Position numbers and translations under genes: made by a program
Assembly: GCA_036525295.1 (NCBI GenBank)
Contig: DATDAQ010000025.1
Coordinates: 1-20,229, forward strand
Source: VRUE01 sp036525295
Lineage (GTDB): Bacteria; Actinomycetota; Thermoleophilia; Solirubrobacterales; 70-9
Length of the DNA stretch: 20,229 bases
Reading direction: 5' to 3'
Notes under the pieces: generated by a model
Seen by the model: only the letters and a program-made list of their open reading frames with translations
The model's database searches: none
Told to the model about the DNA's origin: nothing
Part shown: one piece after another, positions 13,925 through 20,208 of the stretch
Layout: every line of letters begins with the position of its first letter
How positions within the stretch are numbered: position 1 is the stretch's first letter

Positions 13925-13957
13925 ACCTAATAGTCGAATTTTTGATCGATTTTAGGT
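13925..13957 (-). terminator. AT-rich imperfect hairpin after the M23 peptidase gene
   Basis: ACCTAA/TTAGGT and TCGA/TCGA pair around an A/T-rich loop, starting 6 bp after the peptidase stop codon. It is a clear AT-rich island in GC-rich DNA and may end the peptidase transcript. It could instead contribute to the promoter of the next gene. Confidence 0.4.
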
Positions 13958-13962
13958 AGGCG

Positions 13963-15144
13963 CTACAGATAACCCAGCGGATCGGTAGGGCTGCCCCCGA
14001 CCCGAACCTCGAAGTGCAGATGGTCGCCGTAGCAGTGACCGGTGCAGCCGACGTACCCGATCACGTCGCCCTGCGAGACGCTTCCCGAGGTCACCGCAAA
14101 GGAGGACTGGTGGGCGTAACAGGTCTGCAGGCCGCCGCCGTGGTCGAGGCAGGTGAAGTTGCCGTAACCGCCGCTTTCGGCATCGGACTGGACCAGGACG
14201 ACCGATCCCGCCGCGGCCGCGCGAATCGGGGTGCCCGCCGGGACCGCGATGTCGATGCCCTCGTGCATGCGGCCCCAGCGCATCCCGTAGGTAGAGACGA
14301 CCGGTCCGTCGACCGGCCAGATCAGCTGGCCGGAGCCGTAGCGGATCGGCCCCGCCGGGAGGGGCGCGGAGGCAGTTTCGCCCAGCCGAGCGGCGAGCTC
14401 CGCCTGGATCTCGGCGACGTCGCCGTCGAGATCCTGTTCGGTCTCCTCGATCTTCTCCAGGGCGGCGACACGGCTCGCTCGTGTGGCCACCAGCGCCGAC
14501 TGGCGCTGCTCCACGGCGGCGCGGGCGCCCGCGAGCGCCTGCTCTTCGGCCGCGATGGCGTCGCGCGCGGCCTCGATCCGGTTCTTCGCCGTGCGCAGAC
14601 GGAAGACGGTGCTCTTCACCTGGTCACGCAGGTCGCGCACGCGGCCGACGATGGCTTCGTCCATGCCGCGGATGTGGTTGAGGTATTCGGTGCGGCCGAT
14701 CAGGTCGTCGTATCCGTCGGCACCGACGATGACGCTGAGCACGTCCGGAGTGCCGGTCTCATAGATCGCGATCAGCCGCTCGCGCAACGCCAGCAGCGCG
14801 CGCTCGAGGCGGGCGCGAACCACGGCCAGGTGCCTCTTGGCGGTATCGAGCTCGGCAACCGCGCGATCGAGCTCCGCCTGCTTCGCGTCGAGCCGGACCT
14901 GGACCGCGGCCTCGCGGCTGCGCAGCACCGCCACCTCGCCAGTCAGCCTGTCGATCCGATCCTTGTAGCGGGAGATCGTCGTCGTCAGCACGCCGTGGCG
15001 CTCGCGCACCTCGGAGAGCTTCGCTTCCTTCTCGTCGAGCTTCGATTCGAGTTCGTCGGCGGCAGCGGTGCCGGCTGCGAGCAGCACGAGCAGCGCCGCC
15101 GCGGCGGCCAGAAGAGCCGCCAGGGCAGGGCGAGTCTTGAACAT
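13963..15144 (-). CDS. Exported coiled-coil M23 (LytM) peptidase
   Basis: This 393-residue protein resembles EnvC-type peptidoglycan hydrolases and their activators. It has a signal peptide (residues 1-29, ending AAADE), a long coiled coil (about 30-250) and a C-terminal M23 domain (about 270-393). Zinc-binding residues are visible: His294-x3-Asp298 (HEGID) and His375-L-His377 (DHLHFEV), so the enzyme is probably catalytically competent, cutting peptide crosslinks of the wall. The domain also has four cysteines in two pairs (CLDHGGGLQTC and CTGHC), possibly disulfides. The ATG has no Shine-Dalgarno but TAGCCT lies 9 nt upstream. It follows the CDF gene by 71 bp. Confidence 0.92.
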   Translation of the reverse strand: MFKTRPALAALLAAAAALLVLLAAGTAAADELESKLDEKEAKLSEVRERHGVLTTTISRYKDRIDRLTGEVAVLRSREAAVQVRLDAKQAELDRAVAELDTAKRHLAVVRARLERALLALRERLIAIYETGTPDVLSVIVGADGYDDLIGRTEYLNHIRGMDEAIVGRVRDLRDQVKSTVFRLRTAKNRIEAARDAIAAEEQALAGARAAVEQRQSALVATRASRVAALEKIEETEQDLDGDVAEIQAELAARLGETASAPLPAGPIRYGSGQLIWPVDGPVVSTYGMRWGRMHEGIDIAVPAGTPIRAAAAGSVVLVQSDAESGGYGNFTCLDHGGGLQTCYAHQSSFAVTSGSVSQGDVIGYVGCTGHCYGDHLHFEVRVGGSPTDPLGYL

Positions 15145-15153
15145 CGTCGAAAC

Positions 15154-15159
15154 AGGCTA
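15154..15159 (-). promoter_or_regulatory. Candidate -10 (TAGCCT) of the M23 peptidase gene
   Basis: TAGCCT on the minus strand ends 9 nt before the ATG at 15144. There is no Shine-Dalgarno, so a near-leaderless transcript is inferred. Confidence 0.4.
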
Positions 15160-15215
15160 GCTGAGCCGAAGAACCGCCTCCTTGCAGGGCATTAACCGTG
15201 CAACCGGGCTTGCGA

Positions 15216-16130
15216 TCAGCCCTGGCGGGGCGCGTTCTCGACCCGCAGGAGGGCATCGGACGCCTGCTCCTCCATCTGCAGGGTGGTGTGATCGATGCCA
15301 AAGCGCTCGTGAAGCAAGAGCTCGATCCGGCGCCGCACCAGGTCCCGGTCGCACTCTGGGGAGACGACGACGTGAGCCGCGAGGGCGCCGAATCCGGAGG
15401 TGACCGTCCACACGTGCAGGTCGTGGACCGAGCGCACCCCCTCCTCTTCGCAGATCGCGGCGCCCGCCTCATCGACGTCGACGCCCGACGGCGCGGCCTC
15501 CATCAGCACGCCGAGCGGCTCCGCTATCAGGCGCCAGGAGGAAGCGAGGATCAACGCGGCGATCAGAAGGCTGACGACGGGGTCGACGATGGACGAGCCG
15601 CCCGCGAGCACGAAGGCGCCTGCCATCACGACCCCAATGGAGCCAAGTGCGTCGGCGGCGCTATGGCGAAGGACGCCCTCGAGGTTGACGTCGGCGCGCT
15701 CGCCACGGGCAAGGACCGCGGTCGCGGCGACGTTGCCGAGTAGGCCGAGGGCACCGAGCGCCAGCACGCCAAGACCGTCGATCTCAGGAGGGTCTCCGAG
15801 CCGTCCGACCGCCGCGAAGGCGACGGCAAGCGCCACTGCCACCAGCAGCAGCCCGTTGACCAACGCGGCGAGAATCTCCGAGCGCTGGTACCCAAAGGTC
15901 ATCCGACCGCCGGCGGGGCGACCAGCAAGCGAGGCCGCAAACAGCGCCAGCCCGATAGCCCCGACGTCGGACAACAGGTGCCCGGCGTCGGCAAGCACGG
16001 CCAGCGACCCGGTAAGCACCCCGCCAACCGCCTCGGCAGCCAGCATCGCCCCATTGATCCCCAGCGCAACCCACATCCGCCGCCGGCTGTCGCCACGCCG
16101 CGCGTCAAGGGCATGGGGGTGAGAGTGCAC
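15216..16130 (-). CDS. Cation diffusion facilitator (CzcD/ZitB-like) metal exporter
   Basis: This 304-residue inner-membrane transporter exchanges divalent metal, most likely Zn2+, for protons. The N-terminus is His-containing (HSHPH). About six hydrophobic segments follow. The intramembrane metal site is two HxxxD motifs, His51/Asp55 (DAGHLLSD) and His156/Asp160 (RHSAADA), the set expected for zinc-type CDFs. A cytoplasmic C-terminal ferredoxin-like domain (about 210-304, with VHDLHVWTVTSG) completes it. GTG 16130 has no Shine-Dalgarno but TAAGCT lies 6 nt upstream, suggesting a leaderless mRNA. The true substrate is not fixed by sequence. Confidence 0.93.
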   Translation of the reverse strand: MHSHPHALDARRGDSRRRMWVALGINGAMLAAEAVGGVLTGSLAVLADAGHLLSDVGAIGLALFAASLAGRPAGGRMTFGYQRSEILAALVNGLLLVAVALAVAFAAVGRLGDPPEIDGLGVLALGALGLLGNVAATAVLARGERADVNLEGVLRHSAADALGSIGVVMAGAFVLAGGSSIVDPVVSLLIAALILASSWRLIAEPLGVLMEAAPSGVDVDEAGAAICEEEGVRSVHDLHVWTVTSGFGALAAHVVVSPECDRDLVRRRIELLLHERFGIDHTTLQMEEQASDALLRVENAPRQG

Positions 16131-16136
16131 GCCCCG

Positions 16137-16142
16137 AGCTTA
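16137..16142 (-). promoter_or_regulatory. Candidate -10 (TAAGCT) of the CDF gene
   Basis: TAAGCT on the minus strand lies 6 nt before GTG 16130, the spacing expected if transcription starts at the start codon itself. Confidence 0.45.
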
Positions 16143-16160
16143 GGACCTACACGGGCCTGA

Positions 16161-16226
16161 GAGCCCTCGGGGGTCCCTTCTCAGGAACTCCCGCGAAGCG
16201 GCCTGAGAAGGGACCCCCGAGGGCTC
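16161..16226 (-). terminator. Very strong hairpin after the acyl-CoA dehydrogenase gene
   Basis: Arms 16161-16185 and 16202-16226 are a perfect 25-bp inverted repeat. The loop contains a further CCGC-GAA-GCGG mini-stem. It starts 22 bp after the dehydrogenase stop codon and ends shortly before the CDF promoter hexamer, so it should insulate the two genes. There is no T-tract. Perfect arms of this length exceed what termination needs. Confidence 0.7.
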
Positions 16227-16248
16227 CGCGTCCTTAGAGGGCTGTGCC

Positions 16249-17514
16249 TTACGCGGGAACTGGCTCCTTCTTCTCGGCCATCGCCTTGTCGGCGACTTCG
16301 GCCGCGTACCCAAGACGCTCGGCATACTCGCGAGCTTGCATGCGCGAGATGACCATGCGCTGGATCTCGGCCGTGCCCTCGAACAGCTGGTAGATCTTGG
16401 CGTCGCGGAAGAACTTCTCCAGCGGGCAGTCCTTGCTCCAGGCGTAGGGACCCACGAGGTCCATCAGGGTCGTCGTCGCCCACATCGTCACATCACCGCC
16501 CTTGAGCTTCGACATCGAGCCCTGGCCCCCCGTCATCGGGATGCCATTGCGACCCATCCAGGCGGCGCGCTGGACTAGCAGGCGCGCGGCCTCGATCTCG
16601 GTGGCGACGTCGGCCAGGGTCTGCTGGATGCGCTGCTCGCCGAGCAGCGGCCTGCCGCTCTCGGTCTGGCCGTCGAGGTACTCGAGCGTCCACTCGTAGG
16701 CGGCCTGGGCGATGCCGAGCGCCGAGGCGCCGACCAGCGGGCGGGTGATCTCGAAGGTCGCGAGCGCGTCGGCGCCGCGCGACTTCTTCCCTTCCCGCCC
16801 GCGCTGCAGCTTCTTTTCCAGCTTCTCCTCGCCGCCGAGCAGATTCTCGATCGGGATGCGGCAGTCGTCGAGCACGATCTCGGCCGTGTGGGAGGCGCGG
16901 ATGCCGAGCTTGGACTCCTTCTTGCCCTGGGTCAGGCCCGGGGTGTCCTTGCCGACCACGAAGGAGGCCTGTCCGCGCGTGCCGAGCGCCGGGTCGACCG
17001 TGGCGACGACGACGTGGACGTCGGCGATGCCGCCGTTGGTGATGAAGACCTTGGTCCCGTTGAGCACCCACTCGTCACCGTCGCGCTTCGCCGTCGTCTT
17101 CAGGCTCTTGACGTCGGAACCGGCCTGCGGCTCGGTCACCGCGTAGGCGCCGAGCTTGATCTCGTCGCCACTGCCGAAGCACTCGGGAACCCACTGGCCG
17201 ATCTGCTCGGGCGTGCCCGAAGACGCGATCCCAGCTGCCGCGAGACCGGAGCCGGAGATCGCCAGGGCGATGCCGGCGCAACCCCAGTGGAACTCTTCCG
17301 CCGAGATCACCTGCATCTGGCCCTCACCGTCCCCGGCCGAGCGCTGGATCCCCTCGAGGCCGCCGAAGCCCTGCTTGCGAGCCTCTTTGATCACCTCCCA
17401 GGGAATGCTCTCCTCTTCGTCATGCTTGCGGGCGGCGGGCCTGATCACCTCGCGGGCGAAGGTCCGGCAGCGCTCCTTGTACTCCTGCTGCTCGTCGTTC
17501 AGTGCGAAATCCAT
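16249..17514 (-). CDS. Acyl-CoA dehydrogenase
   Basis: This 421-residue FAD enzyme oxidises an acyl-CoA to the 2-enoyl-CoA, passing electrons to ETF. Visible signatures are the N-terminal helical domain (DFALNDEQQEYKERCRTFA), the flavin/substrate segment AYAVTEPQAGSDVKSL, FITNGG, and the C-terminal FEGTAEIQR, whose Glu379 is at the catalytic-base position. A lysine-rich stretch (about 225-250, EKLEKKLQRGREGKK) sits between the beta and C-terminal domains. Chain-length preference cannot be read from sequence. ATG 17514 is supported by GAGGGG 5 nt upstream. A palindrome upstream suggests TetR-family control. The gene appears monocistronic, with a strong hairpin after it. Confidence 0.95.
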   Translation of the reverse strand: MDFALNDEQQEYKERCRTFAREVIRPAARKHDEEESIPWEVIKEARKQGFGGLEGIQRSAGDGEGQMQVISAEEFHWGCAGIALAISGSGLAAAGIASSGTPEQIGQWVPECFGSGDEIKLGAYAVTEPQAGSDVKSLKTTAKRDGDEWVLNGTKVFITNGGIADVHVVVATVDPALGTRGQASFVVGKDTPGLTQGKKESKLGIRASHTAEIVLDDCRIPIENLLGGEEKLEKKLQRGREGKKSRGADALATFEITRPLVGASALGIAQAAYEWTLEYLDGQTESGRPLLGEQRIQQTLADVATEIEAARLLVQRAAWMGRNGIPMTGGQGSMSKLKGGDVTMWATTTLMDLVGPYAWSKDCPLEKFFRDAKIYQLFEGTAEIQRMVISRMQAREYAERLGYAAEVADKAMAEKKEPVPA

Positions 17515-17554
17515 TGGGTCCCCTCTTGGTCGGCGCCTCTCACCGGTCAATTGA

Positions 17555-17570
17555 TTGACTGGTCAGTCAA
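17555..17570. promoter_or_regulatory. TetR-type palindromic operator candidate
   Basis: TTGACTGGTCAGTCAA is a perfect inverted repeat of 7-bp arms around 2 bp, lying 41 bp upstream of the acyl-CoA dehydrogenase ATG and 59 bp upstream of the divergent CWB2 gene. Operators of this form (TGACTG..CAGTCA) are typical of TetR-family regulators of fatty-acid catabolism in actinobacteria. No regulator gene is in the window. Confidence 0.6.
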
Positions 17571-17615
17571 CCAGTCGCATGAAGATTAGCTGACCAGCCA
17601 GCCACCGACCCGCTG

Positions 17616-17621
17616 TAGCTT
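17616..17621 (+). promoter_or_regulatory. Candidate -10 (TAGCTT) of the CWB2 gene
   Basis: TAGCTT ends 8 nt before GTG 17630, which lacks a Shine-Dalgarno. Confidence 0.4.
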
Positions 17622-17629
17622 TCCGGTCC

Positions 17630-18961
17630 GTGCCCGGGAAGCGCCCCATCAACGCCGACCTCCCGTCGGCCCAGGCAGAGACAAGCGAGTCTCAGCCGCC
17701 GACACCGCCGCCCCCGGCGAAGAAGCAGCCCAAACGCCAGCGCAGGCCGGTACCCGCGGCCCTGAAGGCCGTCGCCGGGCTGGTTGCGGTCGCGGTCGTA
17801 TTCCTCGTCGCAGCCGTGCTCGGAGGCGGTGGCTCGAACGAGGACGCTCCCGAGCTCGCGCCGGCTCCTGCACAGAGGAGCGCCGAGGAGGTGGGGACCC
17901 CTGCGGCCGAGGCGGCCGAAGAGCTGGGATACCCCTCCTTCGCGACCAACAACACGACCCGGGTCGGCGGGTCGGACCCCGCCGCGATCGCCGCGGCGGT
18001 GACCCTTGCCGTCTTCCCCTCGGCGACCGCCGCACAGCGGCCCGCGTCGGTCACGATCCTCGACGAGGACGACTGGCAGGGGGCGGTCGCGGCCTCGGTG
18101 CTGATGGCGGAACCGCTGCGCTCGCCGCTTCTGGTCTCCTCTGGAGACGACCTGCCCGAGCCGACCGAGCAGGCCCTTGCCGCGCTGGCCCCGCGCGGCA
18201 GCGTCAAGGCCGGCGACACCCAGGCGTTCGTCATCGGCGACGCGGCGACTCCGGGCGAGCTGAAGACCGACCACATCGATGGAGGCGGCCCAGCCGCGCT
18301 CGCGGCCTCGATCGCAACCGAGCGCGACAAGCTCTTCGACGGTCCCCCGGCCCATTTCGTGCTTGCCCCCGAAGCCAGGCCGGAGCTCGCGATCCCAGCC
18401 GCCGCCTGGGCGGCGCGCTCGGGCGACCCGGTGCTCTTCAGCGGGGCCGAGAAGCTGCCGACGCCGACCGCGCAGGCGCTGCGCACGCACCCGAAGGTCC
18501 CCGTCTACGTGCTCGGCCCGTCTTCGGCGATCTCATCCAACGTGGTGCGGGAAGCCGGCAAGGTCGGCGGGCGCGTCCGGCGCGTCTCCGGCGAGGACCC
18601 GGTCGCGAACGCGATCGCGCTCGCCCGCTACGCCGGCGGCGACTTCGGCTGGAACGTCAACGACCCCGGTCATGGCTTCGTCGTCGCGCGCAGCGATGCC
18701 CCGCTGGCCGCGGCCGTTGCCTCGCCGCTCTCGGCGTCGGGGACGTGGGGCCCCCTGCTGCTCACCGACGACGCCGGTACGCTGCCGGCGGCGCTGCGCG
18801 AGTACCTGCTCGACGTCAAGCCGGGGTACACGACAGATCCGACCCGCGCCTTCTACAACCACGTGTGGGTGATCGGAGACCAGGAGGCCATCGACGTGAA
18901 TCAGCAAGCCGAGATCGACCAGCTGGCCGAACTGACCAGGATCGGAGGGACAGAACCGTGA
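17630..18961 (+). CDS. Membrane-anchored cell-wall-binding-repeat-2 (CWB2) protein
   Basis: This 443-residue protein has a Pro/Lys-rich cytoplasmic N-terminus (1-43), one transmembrane helix (about 44-66) and a large extracellular part with CWB2-like repeats. The opening RVGGSDPAAIAAAVTLAVFP and the later RRVSGEDPVANAIALARYA match the 'R.xG.DR..TA..la' consensus of CWB2 (Pfam PF04122). Each is followed by the A-x-V-x-L-A and D-A-P-L-A-A-A elements of the fold. In Clostridium, CWB2 triplets bind anionic wall polymers; here a wall-associated role is inferred. Its stop overlaps the next gene's GTG (GTGA), so the two are translationally coupled. Confidence 0.8.
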   Translation: MPGKRPINADLPSAQAETSESQPPTPPPPAKKQPKRQRRPVPAALKAVAGLVAVAVVFLVAAVLGGGGSNEDAPELAPAPAQRSAEEVGTPAAEAAEELGYPSFATNNTTRVGGSDPAAIAAAVTLAVFPSATAAQRPASVTILDEDDWQGAVAASVLMAEPLRSPLLVSSGDDLPEPTEQALAALAPRGSVKAGDTQAFVIGDAATPGELKTDHIDGGGPAALAASIATERDKLFDGPPAHFVLAPEARPELAIPAAAWAARSGDPVLFSGAEKLPTPTAQALRTHPKVPVYVLGPSSAISSNVVREAGKVGGRVRRVSGEDPVANAIALARYAGGDFGWNVNDPGHGFVVARSDAPLAAAVASPLSASGTWGPLLLTDDAGTLPAALREYLLDVKPGYTTDPTRAFYNHVWVIGDQEAIDVNQQAEIDQLAELTRIGGTEP

Positions 18962-19209
18962 GCGAAGCCGAGAACCCCGACCTGCTGGACGCGCCCGATC
19001 CGGTCACCGCAGAGGACATCCGGACCCTCGCCGGAGCGTCCACCCCCCACTTCGCTCTCCAGGTCCGCAACCGGATCCGCCGGCTGATCGCGCCGCTGGC
19101 CGCCGACGACCCGGCCCGGCTCGAAGGGGAGCGCAAGATCGCCGAGCTCGAGGACCTCGCCGAGCACAGCGGCGACCCCCGCGGCACCATGGGCATCGCC
19201 CGCCACTGA
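18958..19209 (+). CDS. Small acidic/helical protein coupled to the CWB2 gene
   Basis: This 83-residue protein starts at GTG 18958, overlapping the CWB2 stop as GTGA, with GGAGGG 8 nt upstream. It is charged and mainly helical, with a middle segment LQVRNRIRRLIAPLAADDP and a final ELEDLAEHSGDPRG. There is no signal peptide, so it is probably cytosolic. I do not recognise a family. A longer reading frame into the CWB2 gene exists but lacks any supporting start. Coupling to a membrane protein with a cytosolic tail suggests a partner or regulator, an inference only. Confidence 0.7.
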   Translation: MSEAENPDLLDAPDPVTAEDIRTLAGASTPHFALQVRNRIRRLIAPLAADDPARLEGERKIAELEDLAEHSGDPRGTMGIARH

Positions 19210-19258
19210 CGGGACCGGCCAGCCGCTCGTCGCATCCGCCCCGAAACTCGCGCGTCCT

Positions 19259-19308
19259 GACGTGTCTGAGCTTATGCCCCCTATATGGGGGTAGACCTCA
19301 GACACGTC
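19259..19308 (+). terminator. Hairpin with CCCCC-TATAT-GGGGG core
   Basis: Outer arms 19259-19270 and 19297-19308 pair perfectly over 12 bp. Inside, CCCCC (19277-19281) and GGGGG (19287-19291) flank TATAT. It lies 49 bp after the small helical protein gene and only 22 bp before the ATG of the secreted-protein gene. It may terminate the former or act in the leader of the latter. The core resembles those at 8100-8144 and 19870-19916. Confidence 0.6.
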
Positions 19309-19330
19309 CTCGAAAACGAAGGGGGATTCA

Positions 19331-19855
19331 ATGGACGCGCTCAAGCAGAGGCTGCCGTCGCCGGCGATGGTCGTCGCGCTCGTGGCCCTCCTCGTCGCGC
19401 TGGCAGGGACCGCCTACGCGGCGCAGACGATCAACGGCGGTGCGATCAAGAAGCAGACGATCGGCGGCGGGAAGCTCAAGCAGAAGACGCTGACCGGGTT
19501 CCAGATCAACACCAACAAGCTGGGCATCGTGCCGATCGCGCGAAGAGCAGCCCACACCTACTGGGCGGTGGTCAACAACCCGACCGGTGCCGGCAACGCG
19601 GCGCTGGCACGGGCCAGCGACGCGGGGGTGACCGCGACCGAGGGCGGTGGCGCCGTCACGGTGGCATTCCCGGCGAACGTAAGCGGCTGCGCCAACGTTG
19701 CCGGCCGCGACAACGCGGGGACGTCGGTGCCGGGCGCCGGCTACGCGCAGACGAACGCGTCGCCGGCCAACGCCAACGCGATCGAGGTCCGCACGCGCGA
19801 CGAGAAAGGGCTCGACGCGGACGCCGACTTCCACCTGATCGTGGTCTGCCCATAG
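19331..19855 (+). CDS. Small secreted protein with decapeptide-repeat stalk
   Basis: This 174-residue exported protein has a signal peptide (1-31, hydrophobic core VALVALLVALAG, ending AYAA). Right after it come three 10-residue repeats starting at T33, T43 and T53 (pattern T-[IL]-x-G-x3-[KN]). They are followed by LGIVPIA and a beta-rich domain of about 100 residues with two cysteines (in SGCANV and the C-terminal VVCP) that could form a disulfide. Proteins with this architecture recur in Thermoleophilia as I remember them, with no assigned function. Regular repeats after a signal peptide suggest a beta-helical or trimeric stalk, which is an inference. ATG 19331 has GGGGG 5 nt upstream. Confidence 0.8.
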   Translation: MDALKQRLPSPAMVVALVALLVALAGTAYAAQTINGGAIKKQTIGGGKLKQKTLTGFQINTNKLGIVPIARRAAHTYWAVVNNPTGAGNAALARASDAGVTATEGGGAVTVAFPANVSGCANVAGRDNAGTSVPGAGYAQTNASPANANAIEVRTRDEKGLDADADFHLIVVCP

Positions 19856-19869
19856 ACGACAACTCCCGG

Positions 19870-19916
19870 CCGACGGGCCTAAAACACCCCTATATGTAGG
19901 GAAATCGGCCCATCGG
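19870..19916. terminator. Hairpin with CCCTA-TATG-TAGGG core
   Basis: Outer arms 19870-19879 and 19907-19916 pair over 10 bp with one mismatch on the plus strand, which is a wobble pair on the minus. The inner stem is CCCTA (19888-19892) and TAGGG (19897-19901). It begins 14 bp after the stop of the secreted-protein gene, so it is a likely terminator. It is the third hairpin with a similar core. Confidence 0.55.
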
Positions 19917-19929
19917 CGGGGATAACGGC

Positions 19930-19935
19930 TAGGCT
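19930..19935 (+). promoter_or_regulatory. Candidate -10 (TAGGCT) of the 67-residue protein gene
   Basis: TAGGCT ends 6 nt before ATG 19942, placing the transcription start at the A of the start codon. There is no Shine-Dalgarno. Confidence 0.45.
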
Positions 19936-19941
19936 CCGGCC

Positions 19942-20145
19942 ATGGATGAGATCGAGCACGGGTTCAAGGAGGGTGACAAGGTCTGGGTCGAGGACGGCAA
20001 CGGCAAGCACCACCCCGGGATCTTCGTCGCCGACAACGAGAGCTCCGGCTGGTTCGGCGGCGGCCCCAGCGCCTACGTGGTCCACCCCGAGGCCAAGCAG
20101 GCCGAGGTCGTTTCGACCTTCCGCATCACCCCGCGCGACGAGTAG
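19942..20145 (+). CDS. Small hypothetical protein, possible SH3-like barrel
   Basis: This 67-residue protein opens with a turn of acidic helix and then GDKVWVEDGNGKHHPGIFV, a pattern typical of small SH3/KOW-like barrels. A Gly-rich loop (WFGGGP) and a strand with VVHPEAKQAEVVS follow. There is no signal or membrane segment. I do not recognise a named family. It appears to be transcribed leaderless from TAGGCT 6 nt upstream, separate from the preceding secreted-protein gene. Confidence 0.7.
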   Translation: MDEIEHGFKEGDKVWVEDGNGKHHPGIFVADNESSGWFGGGPSAYVVHPEAKQAEVVSTFRITPRDE

Positions 20146-20147
20146 CC

Positions 20148-20201
20148 CACAAGCTCTTTCAAGCTGAAGGCGGGCGTCTCGGGGTGGAGGCAAAGCTTGT
20201 G
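20148..20201 (+). terminator. Possible long-loop hairpin after the last gene
   Basis: CACAAGCT (20148-20155) and AGCTTGTG (20194-20201) pair over 8 bp, extendable by TTT/AAA with a one-base bulge, around a loop of about 38 nt. It starts 3 bp after the stop codon. The large loop makes it a weak candidate. Confidence 0.3.
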
Positions 20202-20208
20202 TGTTGCG

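Noticed and set aside
19281..19287. TATATG in the hairpin core as a -10 promoter box for the secreted-protein gene
   Set aside because: The last base is not T, no convincing -35 is found, and the same core occurs in hairpins that end other genes.
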